Assembly: GCA_905221605.1 (NCBI GenBank)
Contig: CAJNDS010002585.1
Location: forward strand, 62,001 to 126,000
From: Symbiodinium natans
Taxonomy: Eukaryota > Sar > Dinophyceae > Suessiales > Symbiodiniaceae
DNA length: 64,000 nt
Direction: 5' to 3'
Shown here piece by piece: positions 50,902 through 62,208 of the stretch. Positions within the stretch are counted from its first letter, which is position 1, and every line of letters begins with the position of its first letter. The translations under genes were made by a program, and so were the position numbers. A model generated the notes under the pieces. It made no database searches. It saw only the letters and a program-made list of their open reading frames with translations, and was not told the DNA's origin.

Positions 50902-51087
50902 ATGTTCTACAAAGTTGAAACAAAAGTGCCGCGACCATGCTGTCAAGTTGTCAAGTCAACCTGCCTTAGCAGACCTTAAAATTGTAGCTGTGTGAGATTA
51001 AATGCGTTTGCCATGATCATCACGACATGTTGAGCAAAGCACCTGCGACGCATCACAACTCTGACCGCTACAAGCTTGACCCTAGCC

Positions 51088-51404
51088 CTAGTGAAGTCTA
51101 TGAAGGAACCCTTGCCCATTTCGGGATGATAATACCACCTTAGGGAATATGGATAGGGTAATTGGTTATTCCTATACTGGTCTTGGTAATGGGGAAGTAG
51201 TGGTGATATTTGGGGGATAGTAGTAGGGAGTATAGGAATATTCCTCTTATATGGATGAGGTAATCGGTTATTCCTACACTGGTATTGGTAATGGGGTAGT
51301 AGTGGTGATATAGTTGGTGAGGTGTAGGGGGGAGTATAGGAATAATCGTCTAATGGGTTGACTGGTGGTATTATTACCCGAAATGGGCAAGGGTTCTGCT
51401 AACT
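51088..51404. repeat. right terminal inverted repeat
   Basis: Reverse complement of 32134-32450, with only a few differences (e.g. ATGATAATACC vs AATAATACC at the inner arm). Same internal fold-back structure. Confidence 0.95.
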
Positions 51405-52009
51405 GACTACACCCCTAGTCATCCCACAGATTTTCAGGGCTTAAGTTTGCCAAATCCCGCTTTCCTTTTGGGAATGTAAGCCGTAAGCCATTCCCTACAC
51501 CTCCTCAGAACTTCAGGGCTTCGGTTCTAGAGCACGCGTCGAAGGGGCCATGGGGCTCTCGGCCAAGCCCAAGTCGACGTGGCGATCTTCATCTGGCCAA
51601 TATCGCTGCATTTCGGGGTCTGCGAAATTGGGCTGTACGTTTTTGTGGGCCTTTATATACGGGAATCCTACTATTGGGCGTAAACCCCCCTTTCCGGAGG
51701 GGTCTCTGAAGGATTGGAGGTTGTGTGGAATTCACAAGACCCCTGAAAACCCTCAATGGACCCTCAACCTCACGCTGACAACTGGAGCCCAGCGTCGGCC
51801 GAAGTGGTAAACCTTGCCCACCTCAACTGACAGCATGGCTCTTCTAGCTGCATCCTCTGCTGACATGCACTTGGGTGGTTGTATAGACCCAGCCTCACCG
51901 AGGCACCCTCTCTGTCGAGTACTTGTCCAGAACACGCCCACGCGACTCCGTGGACACAGCTTTAGCTACGTGACCCCCAAGGATGACTTTATGACTATCT
52001 ATTATTATA
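51405..52009. other. host flank, no gene recognised
   Basis: Begins GACTACACCCC directly after the TIR. A weak palindromic patch lies near 51640-51730. No exon identified. Confidence 0.45.
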
Positions 52010-52198
52010 TTTCCATATTACCATAATACAATATTACTATATTACCATATTACTATATTACTATATTACTATATTACTATATTACTATATTACTATATTA
52101 CTATATTACTATATTACTATATTACTATATTACTATATTATTATATTACTATATTACTATATTACTATATTACTATATTACTATATTACTATATTACT
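52010..52198. repeat. (ATATTACT)n octamer satellite
   Basis: About 22 copies of an 8-bp unit with a few substitutions near the left end and at 52140. Confidence 0.95.
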
Positions 52199-52562
52199 GA
52201 GTTCTCTTCTGCCAGGTCCTCTGTCGATCCTGGTGCCGCCCAGGTGCGGCGGTGTTGGAGTCCGTGCGGTCCGGATACCTGTCCTGGAGGCCCTTCATGA
52301 AGAACAGGCTCGCGATCGCCCTTGGGGAGAACTGAGATTTTGAAGAGCTCTGAGGGTTTCGACGAAAATTACCGCAGATTGACAAGGAGCCTCAATCCTT
52401 CTGCGAACCTTCGAGTTAAAGATTTCGGTGCACTTTGGAGAAAGCCCCATGGATGGCATAGGTTCAGATCCCAGATCTCAAAGACCCAAGACCCGAAAGC
52501 CCTCACGAAATAACCTCCAAAACTAAAATCCGGATGTCTGTGGATGTCTGTGGATGTCTGTA

Positions 52563-52697
52563 GCCCTAAACCCTAAACCCTAAACCCTAAACCCTAAACC
52601 CTAAACCCGAAAACCCTAAAACCCTAAAACCCTAAAACCCTAAAACCCTAAAACCCGAAAACCCTAAAACCCGAAAACCCTAAAACCCTGAAACCCT
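52563..52697. repeat. telomere-like tract, CCCTAAA then CCCTAAAA
   Basis: Six CCCTAAA units followed by about eleven 8-bp CCCTAAAA/CCCGAAAA units: one array with a unit-length change. Preceded by three GGATGTCTGT repeats. Confidence 0.95.
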
Positions 52698-52805
52698 TCT
52701 TTTTACTGGGGCCCCGGGCCGGTGGCCTTTCGTGGGGCAGATCCAGAAGCCCCAGTCGAGATTCCGCTCGCAGCCTCGAGGCCGCGGGGGCAGAGAATTC
52801 GAGAT

Positions 52806-52825
52806 TAGGGTTTAGGGTTTAGGGT
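52806..52825. repeat. short telomere-like TTTAGGG tract
   Basis: Three units, opposite in orientation to the array at 52563-52697. Confidence 0.85.
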
Positions 52826-53275
52826 TCTTCTTTGGGCACATGTTTTCATGGGGCATCTCCGTTCTTTTAAGGCTCCGAAACAAGAGTAGACTTCAAGGGA
52901 AGGCATTTTCAACCTTTTCCCTGACCCAACATCAGGAAGGATGGAGTATTAGCATCCCGGCTTTCAGAACCTCAAGGGGCCCCAGATACCGCGCAGCCGC
53001 GACACTTATAGGGCACAGAAGCCAGGAGAGCGCTCTTGGATGCAGCTTGATGACCCCGCTCTAATGCGCTCATTCGCTGTCTTGATGTGGCTACCGCAGT
53101 ACGTAGTGCTGTTGCTGGTGATTCTTGCTGCGGTGGTGTTGCTTCTTCTGCTGCTCGTTCTGAAGCTTTCTGCCAGGATGCTGTCATCGATGCGCCACCA
53201 GTCATTTGTGCGGTAGTTGGTTTCTGAGTCCTGTGTCGACACATTGCACACTTGCGCTCAAAGAGCAATGATGCA

Positions 53276-53380
53276 AAAGCACGGTGCTACCTTCGGCCTG
53301 GGACCGCCCCAAGGGGCCCCAAGGGTCCTCGTCATCGGCACCGATGATGGCGGGCTCATTCCAACCGACCAAGGTCCCGT
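53276..53380 (-). CDS. possible isolated exon resembling module exon A
   Basis: The minus strand reads 'TDGTLVGWNEPAIIGADDED' followed by PWGPLGR after an AG, resembling exon A of the 8.6-18.7 kb gene (W..., acidic core, G-x-x-G). Single copy; no B partner found. Confidence 0.25.
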
Positions 53381-53399
53381 CCGTCTTGGCTTTGCGATT

Positions 53400-56300
53400 G
53401 AAGCACCGGGGGGCCGGGTGGGAGAATCTCCAGATTCATAGGGGGCCCAAAGTGACTACAGTATACCAGGGAAGCTGAAGGAAGACTATTTTGCACTCTT
53501 GACTGAGCCACATCCAGCATGTTGGCAACCTGCGAAGATCCAGCTGTCCCTGGGCAGAAGTCGCACCGGTTCTTGCAGGTGTCCTGATGGAACCTAAGCT
53601 GTCGGCACGGTTTAAGGGTTTAAGATATGAGGACTGGCATGCAAGCTTGATCGGGTTTGGATGTCGGGGCTCTCCGGTGGCACAAACTTCCATGTTTGAG
53701 CAAGTGGCGATGTGCACGCGTATCGTTCGACATGACCTCGGTGCTTCGAGGACGGTCGGACGTGTTGCGGGAAGACGCGTGTCGTGGGGCTCGCATGTGT
53801 CGGATGCGCGCGAATGGCGGACTCAGGCTCTGGCGCAGGCGTTGTGCAAACGGGGTTCCCTCGAAGTATTGGGCCCGCGTGTCAAACATTCCTCTCGAGA
53901 GCAAGGTAGGAGACGTCTTTGGCACGCTTCCTCTTGCATAGAAACCTGTTGCTTTTTTGTCACAGTCTTCTAACTTCAGTCGCTTCAGTCCCTCCACAAT
54001 GCGCATGAGGTCCTGCAGGCTTGAAGATGTTGCTGTGAGTCATGTCCTCAGTTTTCAGTTGCGCTTCCAAGGCATCCTTACAGTCTTATAAAACTATGCC
54101 GCGGATGCTTTGGGACGGCAAGGGCTGTGAGATCTAGAGCCAAGGGGCCATGATGGCCACATCCCCAGGTCGGTCGAAGTTTCGCCATGTCACCTGGGAC
54201 GATTTTATTGCGGATATGTGGTCACTTGATGGATCGGGTGTGTATGATATACATGGATGCATATACACGTGCGTGCTTCTGGATGTAGATAGAGATGCAG
54301 ATGTGGATGCAAAAGAAAAAGATTGCTTTGGGTAGTTCTCTTGTATGTAGGACGCGAAAAGGGACAGCGAACTACCCATATAGGGAATGACGGAATGCAC
54401 ATCCTGAGACATGGGGGTTTTACGATAGTGGGGGTACCTTACTCTGGGTCCTTTCTTATAAAGGGAATCCTACTATTTGGGGGGGTTAGTTTAGGAGTCC
54501 CCTGTTTTCGTAAGCCTTCACATGAAACCAGCCGAGGGATGTGTTCTTTGCGCGATTCTTGTCTTGGGCCCTCCAAAGTCAGGTCTCGGCCTGTGAGAGG
54601 ATGGTCTGCATGCCGGTGTCGTACCTGAGGTTTTTAAGGGGCGTTTTTTGTGCTGCACATTGAGGGGCTTCGGAGTTCAGGGTTTTTCTCAAGAGTTCGA
54701 GGTTGAAGGCTTTGTGAATGTCAGGGCTTGGGGGCGTTCTTGAGAGGCAGCTCCGGCTTTTGGAGGCTTCTGCTTCGGCCCCAAGACAGCGCATCGGTGC
54801 GTGCACTCATTTGCCCCCTGTGGAGCCCGAGTTGCAGCTCGAAGCCGTCAGTGACGCTGGGCAGGTCCGTGGCGAAGGTGTTGCCCGTGTGCGCACTGAC
54901 CACCGAGTTATACCTCAGTGTAGAATTTCAGGTTTTCACGGGTTTGGGGCTGCCCAGAACTGATAGAGAGAGAGATATACATATATATATATATACATAT
55001 ATACACAGAAATATATAAAAAATATCCGGGCCGCATGTAGTTGTCACCTAGCATGGTGACCGCGCGAGAGATGTCGTGCGCCTCGAAGCCTCGAGGCAGC
55101 CGAATCCGAAGCTTTCAAGGCTACGGGAGTTTCCAGCGGTTCAGGGTTTAGGAAATTTGCTCTCCGAATCTAAGCAACTGAGGGTTTAGGGTGTAGGTGG
55201 GGTCTATAGGGTTGAGGCCAAGAAGCCTTCCAAGCCCAGATTCGGCCAGCGGCCGCCGGCACCTGATCTTTTGGCTCCCGCCTCTCTAGGCAAAACAAAG
55301 AGCTCCTCACACGCCAAGTCGCCCCAGAAAAGGACGCCCTTCCGGCAAGCGAACACCTGCCAAAAGAAAGGAGAGAGAGTCCGATGCCTCAACCCGTCTG
55401 CACTTATTCCTCCTTTAAAGGAACGCCCTGAAGTCGTCTGCACACAGCGGCCTTGGTGTTGGTCCAAATGAAGCGGCCCTCCTTCCTCGTTGTTGTCCGG
55501 CCGCTGTTGTAGCGGTACTCATGGGAGCCTTTGTTGTCCTCCTCAGTCATTCGACACCAGCTGCAAGCGTGCATGGCTGAGGCTTGCTTCGGGAGGAGCG
55601 GGAAGTTAGGCTTACAAACAGCTGACAGCAACCAGGCAAGGCCCATCGCAACACAAGAGCTGCGATCGCTGAGGGTCCCAGAGCTCGCCGCCGACATACA
55701 TGCAGCCGCCACGGCTCCATAGCCGCCCTGCCCGGCACAGCTGAGGTTGCGCGTAACATGCCACAAACTCCCTGGGAGGGAGCTACAAGTGACATCTGTA
55801 CGAAGTCCTGATGTTTGTAGAATCTACAGAAAGCCCTCACATCAGTCTGAGGTCACAACTTCCTTTATTCAAAAGTTGTCGTGCCTTTAAAGCAACATAA
55901 AGCAATCACTCAGTCGACCCCCATCGGCCTGATGAGTGCGCAGTGTTCGAGTCAAACTCGCCTAACTCTTTCTCGTCCGGGCGGTAGTCCTGTACAAAGC
56001 GCACCAATGACATGTGCTTGGCAACAGTTTATGGTCGCAGCTCACGCCTGGTTCTGCGCATAGGTGTCGCCAAGGACGTAGGGCACACGAGGAAAGTGAA
56101 AGCCAGCAAAGCCACCGCCTGCAACAAGACTTCGCGGAATGAATCTTGCCGCTAGGGATGTAGATGTGTACTTCGTGTTTTCCTGTGTTTACTTGTTCCG
56201 TCTGTTGTCACGCACTGCCCAGGCTGCCAGGTGCAGCTAACTTCTCACGAAGCCGCAAGTTCACCAGCTTCGCAAGGAGTAAAGATCGCAAGCATGCATT

Positions 56301-56430
56301 TTTTCTAGCACAGTGCATTGTAGACTGTCCGCAGGCAAGGCACTCGCAGAGTTTCCAATCCATCTGTTCTTTGCATTGGTGCAGTAGAACCTGAGCGAAG
56401 CTCGCCGGTAGAACTTACTGGCCTTTCTCC
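53400..56430. other. no gene recognised; repeats
   Basis: Contains a palindromic patch near 54402-54532, (TA)n at 54966-55024 and short telomere-like pieces at 55140-55200. Minus-strand frames near 54.8 kb ('GNTFATDLPSVTDGFELQLG') and 55.5 kb are open but unassigned. Confidence 0.4.
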
Positions 56431-56431
56431 T

Positions 56432-56810
56432 CTAGGGCAAAAAAGTGCTAGCTGCTACTTGCTGCACATGCGGACTCCCATGCCTGCTCCTCTTCACAAG
56501 GCCAAAATCAACTTTTGGTTCTTGGGTGCCCCCTTCTTTCCTTGACTTCCACTTCAGTGCAAAAGTGAGCAGCCCGACAGCTGTGGCATCGGTGGGGACG
56601 AGGCGGCTCGGCTGCGTGTTGATCCTCACTCCGCCCTGGCCACCGCCCTGGGGATCGCGAGATTTAAACAAGAACCGAGGCTTACCTGAGTGTCCCTCTT
56701 AAGCCGAGGAACCCCGTAGTCGTTGAGCTTGTCGATGATGAGGATGAAAGCCGCGAGGTTGAACTCGAAGAGGTTGTCCTCTTCCTGACGCACAATCTTC
56801 CGAACACTTA
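56432..56810 (-). CDS. two-exon fragment of an unrecognised gene
   Basis: Upstream exon (about 56810 to 56686) reads 'RQEEDNLFEFNLAAFILIID' and ends 'KRDTQ' at a canonical GTAAGC donor. Downstream exon (56640 to 56432) begins after 'tggccag|gg' with 'GGVRINTQPSRLVPTDATAV' and runs to a stop. Both are in phase 0, so the join keeps frame. Telomere-free intron of 45 bp. I do not recognise the family. Confidence 0.4.
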
Positions 56811-57284
56811 TAACGACGAAGCCGGGGCATGCAACGACACCAACAAGGCCCTGACTCACTGGTGCCAAGTTTCAATGCCATCTTCAAGATAGTAGGCGCT
56901 TCCCGAAATGTCGTAAGCCACATTGCGGGACACTCTCGAGCTCGACGTGCCGTGCACCTGGGACGGCAAGGGCGATTGCTTTCCCCAGGGGTTCGGTCGG
57001 ATCCTTACGACAAGATGTTGATCACGCCAGCTACTGCTACTGTACCCTTGCAGCTACAACCAAAGGCACCAGCACCATGCTTGCTTCCACAAACTACTGC
57101 TTCAGCGATTGGCGAGGGCTGTGTGAACACTCGCGCATACCTAGTGTCATCATCACTGGAAGTGAGATGTTTCAATGTTGTGGTCTCGCCGTGGTTTGCC
57201 CAGCCCAGGACCCATGTGAAACTTCGACCCTATGCAAGAAGCACAGATTTGTCTTGCTGAAACAGCCCAACACCAAGCCCTTGA

Positions 57285-57330
57285 CCCCTAAACCCTAAAT
57301 CCCCAATCCACCAAACCCCTAAACCTAAAC
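57285..57330. repeat. degenerate telomere-like CCCTAAA tract
   Basis: Four to five CCCTAAA/CCCCTAAA-like units. Confidence 0.8.
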
Positions 57331-57594
57331 CCCTTTTTACATCCAGACCCTTAAACCCCGAAACCCCTGAGCCGTATCGTGCCCCGTTTTGGCTCAGCTT
57401 CTCGGAGCCTCATGGCTCTGACAGCCTTGTCATAAACCTTGTGCTGAAAACCGAAGCCCGAAACCCGACACACCTGAAGCTTTATTGGGCTTTATAGGGA
57501 TTTATGGGAGCCCGAAACCCGAAACACTGAAGTCTTATAAGCTTTTTGGGGCTTTATAGGGCTTTTCTGGGGATGAAGCAAGGAGCCGTGAAGG

Positions 57595-57682
57595 CGCGGA
57601 AAAAGCTGTGCTGGACGAGGCTGTCTTCGAAGAAGGACTCCCCGTTCACTCGGCCCATGACGTGGAAGTGGAAGGGGTACCT
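57595..57682 (-). CDS. beta-helix exon, PKHD1L1/TMEM2-like
   Basis: Acceptor 'gcgag|g', then 'YPFHFHVMGRVNGESFFEDS' and 'LVQHSFFR', ending at a GC donor. 'YP(I/F)HFH' followed by 'HSFFRA'-type sequence is diagnostic of this family in my reading. Confidence 0.5.
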
Positions 57683-60600
57683 CGCTCCGGAAGAGAAGGG
57701 TTAAGATTGTGGCTTCTTTTTTGCAGCTCACGTGCCTTCTGGGAGGTTCTCGAAACCCTTCTTCACTTGTAGTCATTGTAACCCTCATATAGGACCCTTC
57801 TTGTAAGGTTGGGGTCTTAGGCTTTGTTGGGGGGGGGCACAAGCTCGCCGAAGCCTAAACCCCCAAACCCCAAACCTAACCTCTAAATCCTTAACCCCTA
57901 ACCCTTAACCCTAAACCCTAAACCTCATTGTAAGGTTTGGGGGGGGATGCAAAAGCACGCCGAGGGCACCGGCCCATCTTGTTCTCCTGGCCCATCCGAT
58001 AGGCCATGGCCCCAGCGACGCGGCACTGAGACCCAGGCATGCACATGATGTGGCCGCCGTAGCCTGGCTGGGGTTTAGGGTTTAGTAGGGCTTTTAGGGC
58101 TTAGTTTAGGGTTTAGGGTTTTGATTTGAGGTATTTTTGGGGTTTAGGGCTTTTAGGGCTAGAGTTTAGGGTTTAATCCGGGCTGTGTACGCTTGGCTTC
58201 GCCGCTTTCGCAGCTTCGACTTCCTCCATCACTGCATCTTGGGCCGAGCGTCGGGTGCTTTCGCTGGCAGCATCTCCTGGCCACCACACCCAAGCCCTAA
58301 GAGCACGAAACGTCCAAAGCCCCAGCCCCCCCGCTGAAGGCCCGCAGGCTGGAACCATAAACCTTAAACCCTTAACCTTAAACCCTGAACCTTAAACCCC
58401 CAAACCCTAAACCCTATCGCTGAACCCTTCAGCTCCTTGGAAGGTGATGGTCCGCGACAGCAGCGCAACTTCTGCAGCATACCTCGGACCGAGAAGACGG
58501 GCACTGAAAGTGGCAGCAAGAGAGCATGGCTTTTCAACCCTCAACCCAAGGCACGAGGCAAGACAAGCATCTCAAAGAAATTCTACAAGCTCACGCCTTA
58601 TGGCACTTTTATGACAGAGCTGCATGGTCGACCCGAGACAGCACGCCCAAACCCGGCAAAGCCGAAGAATCCGAAGTCCCCTTCTTGAATAAGGGACACC
58701 AGCTTGAATAGTCAGGTCCATCAGCAAAATCATCGTAAACTGTTATCCATCAAGGCCCGGAAACGTAAGCATATGAAGTCCCCTCAACAGAAAATCTTCA
58801 ACATGCAGTAGGCCGAAGTGGCTCCGGCCCGCCGTAGTGCCCAAACTGAAGGCCCTGAGTCAGGGTGATCTGGTTGCCGCTCACCTAGGATTTGGGGAGG
58901 CGTTGGGGTAGGGTCTTCGGGGAATTCTCCTATGACCTAGAAAGATTCCGGTTTAAGGCTTCAGGCTTCTTGCGGGTTCTGCTAGGATGTTTCCGGGGTT
59001 TGGGTCTTCAGGGTTCTTCGGGGGGGGGGAGGGGGGAAGGCCTCGGTGTTTGACTTTGGGGCCAACAAACTTTCTCTCTCTGTTTATATGGGGGTTTAGG
59101 AGTTAGCGGAGGGTCATTGGTTTCGGGGTTTCAGGATTTAGGGTTTCAAGGGGTGACGCTGGCAACTGCGCGATGCAAGCCGGCCATGGGAGGCGGAGGG
59201 GAAGACGACACATAAGCAGGGTAGTGCGGGTAGAAGTAGGAAGAAACCGGAAGGGAAAAGGGGCGGAATCTACTGCCTTTGGCGCAGTCGTTGGGCGTGA
59301 TGTTTAACCCCCTTCTAGTCAAGTTCCATTCTTCGGGCGGTATTTTCAGAGCCGCTGTGGAGTTGAGCCAAGCTCGGACAAAGTCTTCCCAAGTCAGTTG
59401 AAAGCCACTCAAAGTGTCGACACATTCCCACGAAGACCTGAGAACAGACCGAGGGGCCGCCGCGATCTCCCGGACCTCGTTCTGGTGGTCGTTCTGGCAA
59501 GGGCTCTAAAGTCAGAGCAAGCTGAGCAAAGAGGCTGCAGGTCGCCCTTCAGCATCTTGGGACAACAAAGAAGTATGGAACCTCAAGGCCAGCCAGACGC
59601 TAGCCCCCCGAATTCTTTGGAATTTGCTTTTGAAACACCCAAGCTGTCCGGATCGTCATCGATGTACGAGGTGGTCGTCAGCACCACCTTCTGCCCGACC
59701 ATCCAGTCGACCTCGAATGTGATCGGCGACAGCTGCATGGACACTGAGTAGCCATGCTGCAAACAAAGGCTTCGCAGCACAAATAAAGGCCTGGTCCGCC
59801 AGCGACAATTGAGTTGCACCCGGTGGAGCACTGGCAGAGAGGCGGGTCCTCGACAGGAGGCGCTCGGCAACACTTGCAGCACATGCCCAGGCTTTGAAAA
59901 GGATTACGAAACGTCCGTATGGCCATGTCCAAGTGCCGTGGTCTGTACGAGCTTGAGAGGGCCCTACGTGCATGCCTCTCTGTTGCGAGGGGTCAAAGTC
60001 TTGAAACGAAATAAGTTCGACGGGAACTCGTCACAAGCTTGGAACCCGAGGCAGACAAGGGACCAGGTAGGCCAGTAGCGCTTTCCGTACACCTGCGCGA
60101 TGTGACGTGATGGGACACATGAAGCTGGAAATATGAATTTGGGCTAACATAACAGCAAGTTAACAGCTTGCAGTCGGTGTAGCCTCCAAGATACCACCGT
60201 CGCCCACAGTCAGGCCCTTGGTGTTCAAGGGATTCGTGGACCTGGCAGCCACAAAGTGGCCCATGGATGCACAGACACTTTGCGTCAACGCGCTCCGTGA
60301 GCGGAGGCCTGGAAGACATGTCGCCCGAGCCGGTGAAGGTTACCACCAGGCCTCCCGCCGTCCTCGGTGGGCCGAAGATCGGCTCAATCGCTCGGGTGGC
60401 CGTGACACACAAGAGTTCGAGCATTAAAAAGTGAACCCATGCAACATATGTCGAGTGCAGCTCCGAGTGTCAAGGGGCAGGTGGCAGATCCCAATCGTAG
60501 TGTGCCTCTGATGGTGCAAACATGTTCGGCGCTACACCAAGCGGTTCCGCGGGTGCTGTGGCGTGGGCCGCCTCTCGTGTTTGCATCAGAGTCAATCGTA

Positions 60601-61092
60601 GCAGACGAAATAACAGTGTAGCAATGGCAACAGGCTGCTCGGAAAATGGACGGGTTGTTGTCTAGCCGGAAGCAATCCGCATCGGTCAATCTTAGGGAAA
60701 TACCTCGTATGAATCTTTGCGCCTGCCAATTGGGTTGGCGTAGGCTGTCTACGAGTGCGTGCAGGTTGGCGTTTCATATGAGAAGCTTGACGGGCCAGTC
60801 ATGTTAGAACACCAATCGAATGTGATCTCCAACATGGACAGAAACTCTTGCCTCGAACATAGATCGCCTGTGTTTCCAGCGACAAACCTGCCAGTCGAGT
60901 GAATCTGGCGGGACTCTGAAATGTGTGTTCAACACACATGCAAAAAAAACCGCTGCTTGGCAACAAGCCTGACATTACGGACTCCGTGCTAAAGCAGACT
61001 GAGACCTGCCACATCGCCGATGATGAGTTCAGCTCCGCTGTTGATCGTGAGCGAGCGGATTGTTGCAGAGGCGGAGAGGAGGTAGCGTCCAC
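57595..61092 (-). CDS. fibrocystin-L/TMEM2-like exon series (span)
   Basis: Minus-strand exons in order: 'ATIRSLTINSGAELIIGDVA' (61006-61092), a TIG/IPT-like exon (60310-60415), a short G8-like piece (60165-60222), 'VDWMVGQKVVLTTTSYID' (59635-59743) and 'YPFHFHVMGRVNGESFFEDS' (57595-57682). The last two match G8-domain and following beta-helix signatures of PKHD1L1/TMEM2-type surface proteins. Several exons between must be missing or unseen, and the gene may be partial or decayed. Confidence 0.4.
57857..58172. repeat. telomere-like tracts in both orientations
   Basis: Degenerate CCCTAAA at 57857-57925 and degenerate TTTAGGG at 58071-58172. Another CCTTAAA/CCCTAAA run follows at 58358-58413. 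Confidence 0.8.
59635..59743 (-). CDS. G8-like exon
   Basis: Acceptor 'ctactcag', then 'TFEVDWMVGQKVVLTTTSYI' and an acidic stretch. The 'W-x-V-G-x-x-V-V-L-x-T-T' string is typical of the end of G8 domains. Confidence 0.45.
60310..60415 (-). CDS. TIG/IPT-like exon
   Basis: Minus strand 'IEPIFGPPRTAGGLVVTFTG' matches the 'SGPxxGGTxVTIxG' core of TIG/IPT repeats; a GC donor follows 'MSSR'. Confidence 0.4.
61006..61092 (-). CDS. beta-rich exon, possibly start of a G8-like domain
   Basis: Acceptor 'cccctag|g', then 'SASATIRSLTINSGAELIIG' and a GT donor. Confidence 0.4.
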
Positions 61093-61658
61093 CTAGGGGA
61101 GAGCACCGACATGCTTCGATGGCTTGAGGCTTGGCAAGGATGGTATCCGGCTCAAGGCCGAGTTGCTGGAGATCGTGATGTCCCCCGAGGTGCCTAAGTT
61201 GCCGAAGGGCATGAGGCCGGCCTCCTGAGCACCCCAAAATCTCAAGATGCGAGCTGTAAGCAACACCACATTGATCATCGGTTGGTGACGAAAGGTCCTG
61301 GGAGGGGTTTGGAAATTCTGCGATACAGCAAAAAACCCCGTCCTCGTGAGGGCAGCCAGAAGGTTGACTCATCGTCTTGGCACCTGGGCGTCTCGCAGGT
61401 GGAGCTGCGCAGAGCCTTCCCTGAAAACCCTTCGTGTTGGGGTCGGAATTATTACTAAACATATTCCCTTAGTGTCCCTTCTTAAATATGCTTTAATCAC
61501 CCTCAAAACCCTATTCTAACTACATTAGACCGACCGGGGCATCCGCCGGCGCCAGGCATCGTCTTTTGAATGGCAACCGGGGTGTAGGGCGTCATCTCGA
61601 GCTCCACCTTGCTCAGGGCAGCACCGTAAGGACCACCCTCAGCACCGAGTATCCCCCA

Positions 61659-61793
61659 GGTTCTTAGTAGGGAATGAGGGAAGGAGGTATAGATAATCCC
61701 TTAAAGGGCCTGTATGTATATATTGTATGTGTAAAAATATATGCCTATTGGGTATATGGTACCTCATTCCCTCATTAAAAACCAGCCAGGAGG
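61659..61793. mobile_element. palindromic element, TTAG(T/C)AGGGAATG family
   Basis: Left GGTTCTTAGTAGGGAATGAG mirrors right CTCATTCCCTCATTAAAAACC. Same family as 12318-12381 and 30074-30184. Confidence 0.65.
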
Positions 61794-62208
61794 TTTTCGA
61801 GCTTCATCCCAAGCCTCGCTCTTGCTGAGCTCCGGCTTCAATTGAATCCTTGGGCGGGTCATAGGGTCACATAGGATTTAGGGTTTATAGGGTGTAGGGT
61901 TTAGGGTTTACGGGGTTTTTGGGTTTAGGGTTTAGGGCTTACAGAGGGTGAAGAATGACAGGCGGTCCTTGTAAACGAGGAGCCCTATAGTACTTGGCAC
62001 TGGCTCCCGGATATGCCTCGATAGGGTCCCTTTTTGCGGGAGCCATGACTTCTGTGCCATCCGAGCATCATGGACAGGGACTTCGTGAGGTGTTTGGAAG
62101 GTCCTGAGGCAGGTTGGGGGGTTTTCTCTCGGGCGGGTTCTTTCCTTTGCAGTCTGCTTTTACAACAGGCGGGGGACAATGGAGAGCAGGTTTGTGCATT
62201 GCCAAAGC

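Larger units (their letters stand above)
32134..51404. mobile_element. integrated Polinton / polinton-like virus
   Basis: A 19.3-kb unit bounded by 317-bp terminal inverted repeats. It encodes the polinton hallmark set: retroviral-type integrase, B-family polymerase, packaging ATPase, and major and minor capsid proteins. Coding regions are much richer in A+T than the flanks. The flanking bases GACTT (left) and GACTA (right) could be a 5-bp target duplication with one mismatch, or GACT plus one base. No maturation protease was recognised. At least one major gene (fibre) carries a frameshift. Confidence 0.9.

Noticed and set aside
52010-52198. Possible CRISPR-like or iteron array
   Set aside because: Units are 8 bp, contiguous and without spacers: a simple satellite.
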